Shown: positions 1 through 11,881 of the stretch, one piece after another | Position numbering within the stretch: position 1 is the first letter of the stretch | How the letters are laid out: every line of letters begins with the position of its first letter | Translations under genes and position numbers: made by a program | DNA from: Symsagittifera roscoffensis | Lineage: Eukaryota; Xenacoelomorpha; Acoela; Convolutidae | DNA: 64,000 nt | Reading direction: 5' to 3' | NCBI RefSeq assembly: GCF_963678635.1 | Contig: NC_087066.1 | Location: 53,026,312 to 53,090,311, forward strand | The notes under the pieces: model-generated | Seen by the model: the letters and a program-made list of their open reading frames with translations, nothing else | The model's database searches: none | What the model was told of the DNA's origin: nothing

Positions 1-276
1 TCATGATTTTTTCATCAAACATGCATTTTCATAGTTGCAACTCACAAAAACTCTAGCTTGAACAAACTCTCTTTTCTTAAACTCTTTTTTCACGTCAAAA
101 AAGTCAACGTGAATAAACTGTCGTGAAAGCTTCAACGTGAATAAACATTCACGAAAGCTCCAACATGATTAAACTCTCTACTTTACACAGCCAAACAATG
201 AGAATTCATTCACGTTGGAGCTGTCGTGATTTGCGATGTTTTGAACTCATGTTTAATGATAAAAATGATTACGTCT

Positions 277-705
277 CAAATGGCATAATTCCCAAATGGC
301 ATAAAAATGAAAAATTTCCCAAATGGCATAAATTTCATGCAACAGTTGCTTTGGAAAAATTGAGAACAATTTTTGCGTGAACAATGTGAGAAAATTAGTC
401 AAATTGTCAATTCAAATGTTGATTGACATTTTATCGTGAAAAACTTGTAGAACTTTTTATCAAAAGCAATAAGCATAAGCTTGCGCTTATTAATAAGCTT
501 CTTGTGGTCAATTTTTTTCGACAAATCTGTTGCTTAAATTTGTTTGGAAGCAATTTATTCCAAATCTTGTTCACATGCTTTCGTTCCTGACAAAATGATA
601 GAAATAGAAATTGATAGAAAACGTTTAAATTTCAATGAAAACTTGAAATTTATGCCATTTGGGAAAAGTTTCCATTTTTATGCCATTTGGGAATTATGCC
701 ATTTG
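277..705. repeat. Palindromic repeat with 61-bp inverted arms
   Basis: The left arm (277-337) and right arm (644-705) are near-perfect reverse complements. Each arm contains three copies of a short unit, AAATGGCATAA or its complement, and about 300 bp of AT-rich sequence separates them. The shape resembles a small non-autonomous DNA transposon, or foldback element, whose terminal repeats are themselves built from short subrepeats. I see no convincing target-site duplication and no transposase. The two short ORFs that cross the arms are by-products of the repeat and are not annotated. Confidence 0.7.
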
Positions 706-1164
706 GGAAGTTACCATAAAAATCAAGACATGTAAAAAACTAAGTGCTATTTAACTAAGACGAAAGAACGTTTAAAAGACTTATCCTTGAGACGACACAT
801 GAGCGTTAAAAGGTTAAAAATGAATTGCTCCAATTCAGGCGGTTATTTCTCAGAGTAGAGTTGGAGAATCCAATGCGATCTTGTTTTTTCAACAGAAAAT
901 CAAATGCAACCTTGCAAAAAAACTTGTAATGTTTCCTGTAAGTTTCGAAATGTTTCAGGAAAATACAAATTAGATGGTTAAGTGGAACACATTTCAGCTT
1001 TCTCTGCGGAATAGCTGTTTTTTTTTGCAGCAGAACGTTGCAGTTTAGGTCTAGTGGACTCCGTACTTTTGCTTGCTTAATAATCAGATAGATTACAAAA
1101 AAGACGCCAACATCTTTACGTCACAGCCCAAACTAGAGTCGTTGGAACTCGACTATTCATAATA

Positions 1165-1229
1165 CTCTAGAACCACCACAATTTTCTAGAACTTTCAGAA
1201 TATTCTAGAACGACGTGAGAGTATAAAAG
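1165..1229 (+). promoter_or_regulatory. Heat-shock-element cluster plus TATA box
   Basis: Alternating TTC and GAA blocks occur at 1184-1210: TTCTAGAA at 1184-1191, TTC at 1194, GAA at 1198 and TTCTAGAA at 1203-1210. A further CTCTAGAA lies at 1165-1172, and TATAAAAG follows at 1222-1229. This is the layout of a heat-shock-factor-bound promoter: inverted nGAAn pentamers about 20 bp upstream of TATA. One TTC-GAA step is 1 nt instead of 2. Transcription would start near 1250. Downstream there is no heat-shock protein, only short ORFs and, at 1627, a solo LTR. The HSE spacing is read directly; activity is inferred. Confidence 0.6.
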
Positions 1230-1264
1230 CATGCTGCAAATGAAAGAACTGTCTGAGGACTGTA

Positions 1265-1626
1265 ATGATTGACGATATAAAGAATACTTTAAATGAGATA
1301 GAAAACTTGATATCAATTTGCTTGAGGTTGCGTCAATTCTGGTCCTGGACCAGAAGTTGGTGCAATTCAAAATCCATACATTTAAATCCAATTATTGTGA
1401 TAATATTTTTATTATTAATTTTATTATTAATAATAATCATAATAATAATTTTACTAAACCCAGACAAAACCGAGAAGATGTGGACAAAGCTCTGGACTCA
1501 GCTGAGGACAAAACTTTGCGAGCTCGCATGATCAAGGAGGAAGGTGCAGGAATGAGTGTCCCAATGGGCTTGACTGGGAACACTATCTTTATTAAAAATC
1601 TAAATTTTAACGAGAACGTTGCTATT
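1265..1626 (+). other. Short ORFs downstream of the HSE/TATA promoter, not recognised
   Basis: Two overlapping plus-strand frames lie where a transcript from the upstream promoter would run. One starts at 1265 (88 codons) and has a hydrophobic run of Ile and Leu, which comes from an (AAT)n-like stretch at 1400-1450. The other starts at 1318 (103 codons) and ends in the first bases of the solo LTR. Its second half is more ordinary, with acidic and basic residues followed by a Gly/Met-rich stretch. Neither matches a family I know. They could be a 3' exon, a non-coding leader or chance frames. Confidence 0.25.
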
Positions 1627-1996
1627 TGAAGTGATACTAAAATTTATTATTGGTTATAATTTAGATATTTTATCCCTATAAAATATTAAAGACTAACGAA
1701 TCGTACTCTATCAAACTAACAACCCGCTTATTTGTAAGTGCTGAAATTACTTGTAATTTCAGCACCCGAGAGATTTGAATTTAACTTACAAATAAGTTGC
1801 TTTCTCCAAGAGACTGAATAGTAATCAAACCAGTATACTCTAGATCTATTGAGGCTAAGAGATTTAAGAGTAAGATTAAGATCGGTATTAGTTTAAGAAA
1901 CACGAATCTATCCGGCCGAAAATAAGATAGCGTGACGAGCAGACGGTGTACCCTATCTGAAAGTACTCTATGAGTTAGACATCCCGATTCAACTCA
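1627..1996 (+). mobile_element. Solo LTR, diverged relative of the 412-bp LTR family
   Basis: This segment aligns from end to end with the LTRs at 21086, 25366 and 43943. It starts TG, ends with CTCA, and shares the central palindrome, the block with CCGGCCGAAAATAAGATAGCGTG, and the ending. It is about 370 bp, compared with 412 bp, and differs at many positions, so it belongs to an older insertion or a sister subfamily. No internal retroelement sequence lies on either side, which makes it a solo LTR, normally produced by LTR-LTR recombination. The flanks show no clear target duplication. Confidence 0.8.
1727..1796. repeat. Nested inverted repeats in the solo LTR
   Basis: An outer pair, CTTATTTGTAAGT (1727-1739) and ACTTACAAATAAG (1784-1796), is perfect. 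Inside it, GTGCTGAAATTAC (1738-1750) and GTAATTTCAGCAC (1753-1765) form a second perfect pair with a 2-nt TT loop. The inner palindrome is unchanged in the three younger LTRs (21199, 25479, 44059 regions), whereas the right outer arm has mutated there. The RNA or single-stranded DNA could fold into a tight hairpin. Confidence 0.75.
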
Positions 1997-3300
1997 TTTT
2001 GTAAGCAATGTATGTTTTTTTAATAAAGAATTTCTTTTTATTTTAATAAAGATTGAAACATTTTTATAATGAATGATTTTAAGAGCAAATTTTTTTTGCC
2101 AGCATTTAAAACTTTTTCATAATGATGCCTGAACTGTTAACAACATGAAAAATTTTTTTTTAAATAATGAAAAGAACAATATGAAATTTTGCTTCCTGCA
2201 TTTTAATCAACTTTTTTGTGTGCTTCACGGATTGTTATTATAAAATTTGATGTTAAGAATTAAATTTTTTAAAAGTTTTTTTCATATATATGTATATAAA
2301 AATTAATGATGCATGAAATATTTTTTATAATAAATAATATTAAGAACTAAAATTATGTTGTCAGCATTTTGAAGTTTAAATTTTTTTAAATTTTGAACTG
2401 TTTCTATTTTGTTTGAGATCACGAAGTAGAAATATATTAGCTGCTTTTCAAATAAGTTTTCCTTGGAAAACAATTATGTTTTCCAATGATGCATGAAATG
2501 ATTTCATAATAATTGATTTTAGAGATTGTCAATGTAATAACAGAGCTTTGTTGGCTACAAAAGATAAAACTTTTTAAAAGTTGCATGAAATGATTTTATA
2601 GTAACTGAAATTACAAAAACAAATTTTATTTGCTGCATTTTAAAAATATTTTGAATCATGAAAGGAATTTTTTTGATAATGACTGGGATGCCAAAAATTT
2701 TTTGCTAAGCTACATTTTTTGTTTTTAAGCGATCGAAAAACAATGAAAACTATTGATGTCATTTACGTCAACTAAACGAAAGGTTTTCAATTGAAATATT
2801 CATAACTCGTTCTTCAAAAAACAAGATTTGTCGTAATTCGGCAAAACCATGTGCGTTTTGAAGATTTCGTTTGATTAAAGCTCATCGAGTTAGCCGGAAA
2901 ATTCATGGTGGTGTATTTTCAGCAGCAAGTTTGGCAGTTTTCATAAAAAATAATTGCAATATATTGATGCTGTCCCGATGCTAGTTTTTCAAGGCAATTA
3001 GAGTAAAGACAAATGAGAAGCAAGAAAACTACGAGAGATGGAAAAGTCAGGAGTGTGGGGACAGTAAATTCTAACTAAGTTTTTTGTCTCTGATATGAGT
3101 TGAGAAAGAGAGAGAAAGAACGAGTTATCTAAGGATTATAGTGCATGGTTCAATACTAAATGTGTATCGAGATTTTTGAAGTAGCAACTTCCATTTTAAA
3201 TTAATACGATTCAGTTTATTAATTAAATGGTTGGGGTCAAAACTCTAAAATTTTGGGGTTTTCTAGAAAGCTTACAACTGCCTGACTATATTTGACAAGT
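1997..3300. other. AT-rich intergenic sequence with degenerate repeats
   Basis: No gene is supported here. The motifs 'tgatgcatgaaatgattt' and 'aaattttatttgctgcatttt' recur in diverged form near 2070-2110, 2300-2360, 2480-2530, 2580-2640 and again near 3660-3740. The tract therefore looks like an old, degenerate tandem or dispersed repeat. Confidence 0.4.
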
Positions 3301-3322
3301 GTGTAGTAGTGTCGAGAAAACA

Positions 3323-4207
3323 CGCAAGCCTGTTTGCAGGTTTCAAATAAATTTGGTGGAGTCGAAATCAGGTCGGTTCATGACAGTAGTGGTCATTGTA
3401 TTCAAAATTTTTTCAGTTTTAAAATTGCTGAGGCTGCTGCTGAACCATCTGATTTTGTGCTGCTTCTTGCTCTTAACTCAACGATAGTCTATAAGTTTGT
3501 CTGATCTTAGAGTTTTCGTCTTGAGGCGTGAGGTCTTTGAGACTCTAGACTACGTCTCCAAGTTGTAGGTACTTGACGGTTTTTGTAGAAGTTTTTCCTT
3601 TGTTGAGTTTTGGCTTTTATTCCGGTAGAAATAAAATTATAATTTCAGCTTTTTTAAATTTTTTTTATAAGGAAGGCTGAACTGTTTCTACGATAATTGT
3701 TATCACAAAGTAGAATTCAGTTTGCTGCATTTCAAATATAATTTTTAAATATATTTTTTGAACGTAATCAAAATTACCTTATAAAATTGTAATAGTATCT
3801 GATGAAAAAAATTGATCGAATACATGCGGAGTTACTTCGAAAGTAATTGGGTTGAACAGAACCTTAGCACATCAATTTTATTTGTATGAGTGAAAACTAT
3901 CGTGCAAACCTTAGAAAAAATGCGCAAGCCTGTTTCCAGGTTTCAAATCAACTTGTTTCAAAACTTTCTCAATAGTAAAAATCAGGTCAATTGAGGTCAG
4001 TAGTGGTAATTGTAGTGAAAAAATTTTCATTTTCAAAGTTTTCTTTTCTCTTAACTCAACGATAGTCCATAAGTTTGTCTAATTTTAGAGTACTCGTCTT
4101 GAGGCTTGAGGTCTTCGAGAATCTAGACTACGTCTCCAACTTGTGAGTACTTGACGGTTCTTGTAGATGTTTTCTCTTGATTGAGTTTTGGCTTTGATTC
4201 TGGTAAA
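3323..4207 (+). repeat. Direct repeat pair of about 300 bp
   Basis: Copy 1 (3323-3630) and copy 2 (3923-4207) run parallel. Both contain the segments CGCAAGCCTGTTT, CTTAACTCAACGATAGTC, CTAGACTACGTCTCCAA and TTGAGTTTTGGCTTT in the same order, with small indels. The 290 bp between them resembles the degenerate repeats upstream. No ORF is conserved between the copies, so this is probably non-coding repeat sequence. Confidence 0.7.
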
Positions 4208-4599
4208 ACGCAGTTGCAGAAATGCCTTGTGTTGACTTGCGTTTAACTCCATGATGTCGACGTCAACACCTATTGTTGCTGAATAAATCTAATTGGCAGC
4301 ATCCTAGATACTTTTCAACACAGGTACTAACTGGGTGAGAGAGGCTCAGAGATCGTCAAATCAGATGACATGTTTGTCCGGGGGCGATAAAATTTTCATG
4401 CCTCTGTTTGGAAGGTGTATATCGACAAACTTATCTCATCTAGAGTATGTGATCCAATGAGTTGAAAATTAAATCTTCTAAGATCTTTATCATTTTCTCA
4501 ATAGATCTACAAAGTTTTGTGCGGTGGGTGGGTCGAACATTCATTTTGTGAGCTAAGACTTGAAATGCTTCCTTTATTGAAGTAGCTGGAGAATTCACT

Positions 4600-7500
4600 C
4601 AAAACCACTGCTGGCTCGAACTAAGCATCTTCCGTTGTTCGATTTGATTTTGCTGTGTTTCCCATATTGGACGATTGACAATTGAAAATGCAGTCAGTGT
4701 TGATAAAATTGCGAGTTTCGGTAATTACTGCTGGTGCAACCAGGCAGGTGAAGTTCAAGGTTTGTTTTTTGTTTTCATTAGCTGTAGTTATTTGTTGCGA
4801 AAGGTTCAAGGAAGTCATCTCGTGTTGCAAAACGGGTATGTTTTTCGACCGGCAGTGGCCATCTTGCAAGAGGCAAGTAAGCCATTAGAGGAGTAATTGA
4901 CACCGTAGTCAGCAGCATTGAATGGACTGTCTAAGTTTTTCTCAATCGAGAATGCAAAACTTTTTTTTTGTTAAATGCTGCAGCTCTTTTCTTGTTCTTA
5001 TTCTCCAATGTTGTCGTGTACATACGCTGAAGAGGCAGATGAGGTATTGTTCCTGGACGAATGCTTTTTACCGACGTGTTCCAGCGTTTTTGCTGGGTAC
5101 GTATCTCCAATGTAGTTGCAGTATCTAGTCCAAGATGAAATTGAGATTGTTGATATGGCGTTGATTTGGAGACTTGGTCTCTTGTAAAATGGAGCAGCTA
5201 TGTGTTTGTAATAAGATGCTATCGATCATGATATTATGCTGCTTTTGAAAATTGGCGTGAGATTGGTTCCGTTTGCTGCGGTTTGTAGCTCCAATGTTTT
5301 TGTTTTATCCTTCGAATACAGCAACTGATGCAAAAAATAGTAAAAGACAAAAAAGTTGTGTCGATAGGTTTCTTTCCTTCTATGTAGTATGTACGTCGTT
5401 GAAACAGCTTGGAACTGGGTGTGTTTGCTTATAAGAGCTTCGAAAGTCTTCAGCGAATCTGAACTCAGGAGCTTTTCTTATAAGAGCTTAGTGTCCAGGC
5501 AAATTTTAATGATTTATGCAGTCATTTTGTAAAGAGCATTTTTGTTGGTGAACGTCTGACACTTCCCGGCTTCGACGAAAAAAAAGTCTGACTAAAGTTT
5601 CCACCTGAGTCCTGGAACTCTCTCCAGCGGTTGTTCATTTCATTTGAGGCTGTCGCAATTTACATTTTTTTCTTGTTGGCGCATCTTACAAGCTGCTTCA
5701 AATTGGGCGTCCACTTTATTTTATTGAAAAACTCAAAACCGAACATCCTTTGTTCGTCAATCTGGCGGCTTGGGATTTGCAATATTGTACTCGTAGATAT
5801 TACTTTTTTTGGTGTGCAAAAAATTGAAGAGTTTGTTGCTTTGTCTTTTGTGAAAGGATGAAAGGCAGGCAACACACAATGAATCCGTTGCAGCGAAGAA
5901 TGAAGATTTGACTAGTGCACTAATAAATGATCGGCTTGTCGAGGTCACCCTTCGTGGCGTTCTTCCATCTTGAAGTTTCACCAATCTTGCATCAAAGTTT
6001 TTTCGTTTTTTTCCCTGAGATGGCAATCTAGTCTTCTTGAATGTCTTGAAAAATTCAGAAAAATTAGTCGGAAGTTCTGGTTTAGTTGGCAGTTAGCAGG
6101 GTACTGTTTAGACAGACACCTCTGATTTTGCTGGATGCAGATATTATTCGATATGTTTTCCAAGCTTGTTGACATTTGTGACTACGTGTTGTAATGATTA
6201 CCAGTTTTTTGTCGAGTTGTTTGGGTGTTGCAACAATTTGATGATGAGTTTATCCTAAAGACGCGTTTTTGGTTTCCTGGTACTCAGGCGTAAAATGTCA
6301 AGAGTTTACTGTCGTCTCGTTACAGATTATATTCAACTGCAGAAAATTTGTCGGTGTTCATCTTCATGCAATCGGATTTGTTTCGATGAAATGCTCCAAT
6401 GCGATATCAATGGTGCTCGCCTTGTTAGGTCTAGTTGAATTGCTTTTTCCGGAAACAGACACAATCAACGGCATTTTTTTATTCAATTGATATCTTTTGT
6501 TTTGATGAGATACTTCATTTTCTGTGTCACAAAAAAAGTAAAGTCGCAGTCTTTGATTAGTATAATTTCTTTGGAAAGCAGTGTTGCATTGCAAAAAGAA
6601 TGAAGTTGTAACTTTTCTGGCAGATCGTTTTGATAAACTTATGCTCAAAATCTCCAAGGCTGCCATTCTTAATGACGTCTGTCGCTCAGTAAAAAAGGGT
6701 TTGCGGCTATTCGTAGGCTCCAATTATAGAAACCATGTTGTGGACTTTTTTGGGTTACATTAATTGTAATTGAAGGCTACAGTTTTATTATTGTTGTTTT
6801 ATAATTGTTGGAGGCTGTCGGATGAAATCATAGTTTGTTCACGCTAAATCGTGCCGTTGAAGATGAAATCTCACTTCAAAAAAGTGCAATTCAATTTTTC
6901 AGCATGATTGGCTTGCTAGAATACCCAAGGATGACGTGGGCTTGTACTGATTGTTTGTCATGTGAGACCGTTATCGGCTAATGCAGCTTTTAGCAAGTCC
7001 ATTTCTAAATATTGGACCTGAATGTGCAGTTCGTTTCAAAAAGGGTTCGAGTGGTGTCTCTTTTTGTATAGTTTTTTTTGTCCTTTCGTTGTAATTGCGC
7101 TATTGCTGTAATTGAGATGTGTAGCAGAATGGTGCAGTTCTTCTTCCATTTAACTGTTGATTTTCAGTTGACAAATTAGTAGGGCTAGGGCAATTGAAGC
7201 AGAGTTGTAGACCCCTGGCGAGTTAACTGATCCCTGAGTTTTATCAGAGTGCGTGCATTCACCGAGTTTGGGACAGATGCGTTTTTCTCCTGGCATAAAT
7301 TGTTTTATGGCTTCTTGCCTTAAGGCTGTTGTTCTTCCAGTTTGCCTGGACTGTTCGAGCTGTTGTTTTTATTAGTCATTCGACTCGTTGATAACCAAGG
7401 TTGTTTGTGGCCAAGCAGCTTGCAGCTGGCTTCAGCGTAGACGTTGAACAATGCACAATGAATAAAGTGCGGCTGAAGTTTTGATGAGGGATGTAGCGGT

Positions 7501-7620
7501 TCATTGCAGTCGGCAAGTTGTCGGCAGTTTTCCTAAATTCAGCTGAGCATTGGAGCTCATCTTGGAATCCAGGTGTTGAGAAAGTATCAACCACTGTCTG
7601 CAAAAAAAGGCAGGGGCTAT
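4600..7620 (-). pseudogene. Decayed minus-strand protein gene, family unknown
   Basis: Over 3 kb the minus strand keeps giving protein-like stretches in changing frames, for example about 4621-4960, 5978-6175, 6364-6723, 6980-7050 and 7376-7602. These are rich in Asn, Ser, Gln and Lys and are separated by frameshifts and stops. A strong acceptor (T-run followed by GCAG) on the minus strand ends at 7603, directly before a 73-codon open stretch (7376-7602). The fragment near 6980-7050 looks helical or coiled-coil. I recognise no domain. The low-complexity Ser/Asn/Gln content fits a regulatory protein or a transposon polyprotein. The plus-strand ORFs here are antisense shadows. Confidence 0.35.
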
Positions 7621-7739
7621 GCAATTGTATATTTTGTGTATATGAGATGTGGAAAAAGGGTAGCTCTTATATAAGTGTATGTATGGTTCAATGCACAACG
7701 TGCATCTTTACATCAGAGATTAGAAATAATAACTAACAG

Positions 7740-8574
7740 TGAAAAATGTTCTTGACTGACTGCTTCGAGTGAACGGGTACTAAAATTGCGATGAGGAATC
7801 CTTAAGAATCATTTTGTTAAGGAATAATCAGGAATCACTTTGTTAATTTAGTGGGTGAGATCAAAGCATTGTTTTTTCTGGAAAATTTTTTGAAAGTTCC
7901 AAACTTCTTCGAACAATCAAGTGTACTTTTACTTTCAAGTATTTTTATTATTATCATTTATGGTTTAGCTAATGCTACAGCTAAACACACTAAGTCGTTT
8001 ATCTATTCAGAATTGGAGTTTAAGGGCGCATTATCTTAGTTTCAAAAGACCCTTTTTGCAGGTTTCAACCTCCCGTAATATTGTGAAAGTTAAGTAGCCA
8101 TGTGCAATAAAAACTTTTAAAAAAGTTCGGACTTCAAAATGAGGTTTCAAAAGACCTCATACGTTTTTTGAATTTTGAGCTTGAAATATCACATTGATTG
8201 ACTTCAGCTAATTTGACTTCGGCTGAGGGCCGTGATCTGTTCAAATTACTAATGCTAACAGCTCCGCCGAGTCGAAAATCTGTTAGTACTTGTTGAAAAA
8301 CTGTTTTTGCACCAAAATCAAGTTGTCGTGCATAGAAAAGCTGAAAAACACCCACATTTTAGATAATTGTTCTGATTGTATAAGGAAAAAACTAAAATGG
8401 TTCGGAGAAAAAACAACAAGTTTTTATGCCCAGATAATTCATAAGCTAAAGCCCTATCTCCCAAAATTGTTCTAATTGTTCATCCAAACTCATTGTCGGC
8501 ATCTTCTATCAGCATTGAAACTTTTTTCAATCGGAACTCTGACTTTCAATTTGTAGCACTTTAATGAGCTTTGG
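7740..8574. other. Intergenic sequence without a supported gene
   Basis: There are only short frames. The sequence around 7770-7850 (ACTAAAATTGCGATGAGGAATC and recurring GAATCA-TTTGTTAA blocks) resembles the repeat at 12110-12195, so part of it is a dispersed repeat. Confidence 0.3.
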
Positions 8575-9013
8575 ACGGTAATCAGGGGCGGATCTAGGAT
8601 TTTCTCGAGGGGGGGCGGATTTTCAAAAAAAAATTCGAAAATTTTGACGACCGATTTTTTAGGTCGACCAAATTGATTTTTCGAGCTCTCCCAAAGCACT
8701 GTTTTGCCCCTATTTTAGCAAAATTTTCTGCGCCGCAGGCAAATTTTTGAAAACAGTCAAAAAAGCCGTTTTTGGGCCCTTTTTGAAAAATTTTGACAAA
8801 AAAATTGCGTTTTTTTAGCGCGCGCTCACCCTCAAAGTTAGTATATATTGGCGCCAAAGGCGCCTTTAGAACATTTTTAGGGTAGGTCAGCCAAAAATGG
8901 ATTTCTAAAAAAGTATCAAAGGGGGGACTCTTTGGGTCGGCAGGGGGTCGAATCCCTGAGGAAGGGGGCGTCCGCACCGCCCCCCCCCCCCTAAATCCGC
9001 CCCCGACGGTAAT
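8575..9013. mobile_element. hAT-like MITE, complete, with 8-bp target duplication
   Basis: The element runs 8583-9005 (423 bp). It starts CAGGGGCGGAT and ends ATCCGCCCCCG, giving short terminal inverted repeats. The bases ACGGTAAT flank both sides (8575-8582 and 9006-9013). An 8-bp duplication and a CAG-type terminus are typical of hAT transposons. The interior is G/C-tracted at the ends and A/T-tracted in the middle. It encodes no transposase: a 156-codon minus-strand frame across it is low-complexity and repeats in the second copy at 17160-17451. It would depend on an autonomous hAT elsewhere. Confidence 0.85.
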
Positions 9014-10640
9014 GAATTTTTTTTTTATTTGCAAAAGTTGGCAAGAGAGCTTATTCGAACTCAAAAACTATCACTGCAGCTTCAATTTTTTCAAACAAGC
9101 ATAGTTTGGGCTTTGAAAACAAATAACCAAAAAGAAGTCAATCATACAAACCGCGCTTCAATGAATAACTAGTTCAGTCAAGTGCAATTTGCTATGATAG
9201 GAAAAATAGTCTATTTTACTTGCCAAAAGCAAGGCTGAGGGGTAATAAAAAGACTAATTTAGTAGAAGCCTGGTTCCTTTCTGTAGTAAATTTTGCTTAG
9301 CGACAAGTACATGAACAAGTATGGTTCAAACTAATGAAAACTATTACCTGTTTCTGAACGTTTTTATCTCTCATTTAGGCCAAAAATACATCTGTATTAA
9401 ATAGTTTTTTCTTTGTGAAGTGTTTAAATCACAATTAAATTTTATAGAAAAAAAAGTTCAGAGAAACAATTTGCTCTCTTGAAAAAAATGACTGAATGTT
9501 AAGAAAATACAACAAAAAGTCTACTTAAAAAAACTGAAAAAATTTTCATGCAAAAATTAACTGCAAGGAAACCTGAGCAAATGTCCTTTGAACTTTTTTG
9601 GTTTTTAGCATCTTGAAATCTTTGTAGCGCTAAGCTCGACAAAAGTAAAAAAAAATTGAAGGCTCTGATTAAATTTCAGCGAAAAAAGGGTAGTCATCGA
9701 GAACTTCAGTTCTTTGTTTCATAGTGATCACAAAGAAATAGTGTTTGGAGTTTTTTGCAATTACTTGAAACAAAAAGTTGTATTTGAATTCTTGGGAACT
9801 AACAACATTTAACAACATTTCTCATCAATTAATAATATTTCACTTAAGTGAAGATATATAAAATTTTCTTTTGAACTGAACGCCGAATGATTTTACTATT
9901 TACTAATTCCACTTCCACTCAATAACATCTCACAAGAAACAAATGAGTTTTTTTGCTTTTGTCTATCTTTTTGTTTTCTACCATTTTACAGAGAGAAAAA
10001 TTCTTTTCCTGAGAAATTTTTTGGCGCAAATAAACGGACGCAAAAAAAAGTTTTTCGAGAAAACCAAAAAAAATTTTGGTCAGGAATTGCCCTACTAGAG
10101 TTTCAAAAGAAACCTGAGTGATTGTCTGATAAAAAATATCAGGAGGAAAAAATCATCAGGAAAGTAAGACTAACAAAGTTTTACAAATCATGAATCTGGC
10201 TTTTATTCAATAAACTGTTCAGATTGGTTAATATTAATGTTTCACCAAATATCTTCCATTTGATCAATAACAATTTTTAGAGATAAAAAATAACGTTTTT
10301 TGTTTTTGCTTTTCTTGCGCTTGTTTTTCACTGTTTTTGCACAAAACGGTGCAAAATTGAAGCAGTATAGCTACAAAATTATCAAAAAACAAGTTTTTAG
10401 CTCGAATTACAACTGAAATTGTTGACCATACATTAAGGATTAGTTAGTGTAAAGCTCAAGTAATTCTTCTGCAACAGACATTACTCCAAACAATTTAGAT
10501 ACCAACAAAAAGTAATTGAAAATACCCGTCCCATTCAAAACTGAAACATCTAGGAATAATCCGAGTGATGCGCACATAAATGAAGCTTCCTTTTTATATC
10601 AATGAAACAACGAGGGCTTTTTAGGTCAAAAGCTCAAATT
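9014..10640. other. AT-rich intergenic sequence, no gene seen
   Basis: The sequence is dominated by A and T runs. I find no ORF of interest, no RNA gene and no clear repeat partner within the window. Confidence 0.4.
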
Positions 10641-10648
10641 TTATCTAC

Positions 10649-11010
10649 TTAGATGTCGTTTAGTTCGATATAAGACTTTATTTGTATATTCCAGACAAGT
10701 TTGCTGAAGTTTTTTTGGTCTTCTACTCTTTGTAGTTTAACAGTTTGCATTCCTTCAACGTCTTTAAAAGGACACCAACATAATCGTACGATGCAGAAAC
10801 TGAATTTTTTCTAAAGCAAAAATTTTATGAACAAGCTCATTGCTTGCTGAAATTGAATTTTCTATCTCCTTGCTAATGAAAAATTGAAACATTTGTCTGC
10901 ACTGCAATTGCAATAAACGTAATTTCCTGGGCCTGTTGAAAAGGAAACCTGCGAATTTAGTCAAACTTGAAACTTTACGCGCATGACTCGAAGCTTCTTC
11001 GGCTGTTTTC
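10649..11010 (-). pseudogene. Exon-like minus-strand fragments, unrecognised
   Basis: Reading the minus strand, an acceptor-like TTTTCAACAG lies just before about 10930. Further on, an open stretch at about 10780-10652 carries an ordinary mix of charged and hydrophobic residues and ends at a TAA (10649-10651). Between them the frame is broken. The first stretch includes a Cys-rich segment of the form CxC. This looks like the last exon or exons of a decayed gene, possibly the one whose upstream exon is at 11882-12000. No family is recognised. Confidence 0.3.
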
Positions 11011-11881
11011 ATTGGCAGCTTGGTTTTATTTTAGGAACCTACTGAAACAATAGCTAGTGGTTTTCTCTTTCTGTTACATTACTCTCTTCAAGGTCCTTTG
11101 GTTCCTCATCATCGTCTTCCTCGTCGCTAAGTTATGGTTGAGATTCAGTGTTTTTACGGTTAAAATTAATCACTTAAGTGAAAATTTCATTGTAGCAATT
11201 AAAACTGATTCCAAAAATAGACCGCGAGATGTTATTTCCTAAAGTTAAAAATTTGTCAACTGCCTAAGAAGTGACTGCCTTGTCTAAGTCTTTCTCCGTG
11301 AACTCGTATAACTATTGACCAACTTTTCGATTGCCCTATGTGTTTATCTAACGCTTTCTGCATCATATATTCTGATACACGCTTCGCCAACACTGTTCAT
11401 AGGGAGTGCCTGCAATTTTTTTCTTATATTTTAGTGTTTGTGTTCAGCCTTCTTGGTAAAATTTAGTGCCACTGGGAAAAACTGGTATCTTAACCTTTTC
11501 ATCTTTTTAATTCTTCATAAGAATTAAAAAATCTTGATCTGCCAATCCGATTTTTGTTCCTTGAACTTGAAGAAATGCTTGAAATAATCAAGTTCACTAA
11601 ACAACAGATCATAACACATTTCGCTACGTCGGATCTGATTTTTTTTCGATTCTTTCATCTCCTCCGTTAAATTTTGTTTCATATTCTTCGCTTCTACTCC
11701 GCTTTGCAGTATTCTAACCACTCCTACCAAATCAAATGTTGTAAAATTTACAAGGCTTTGTTATTTAATGTATTTCAGATTCTCGAAGAAGCTTCAATTT
11801 TATATGAAGCCTGTAGAAGCCGGCCCGCAAAAGGTGTCTGGACACAGCAGTGATTATAAGACAGCATTGCTGCAAACTTAC

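Noticed and set aside
8594-9064. A 156-codon minus-strand ORF
   Set aside because: It lies across the MITE and reflects its G and T tracts; the homologous second copy yields a different, shorter frame.
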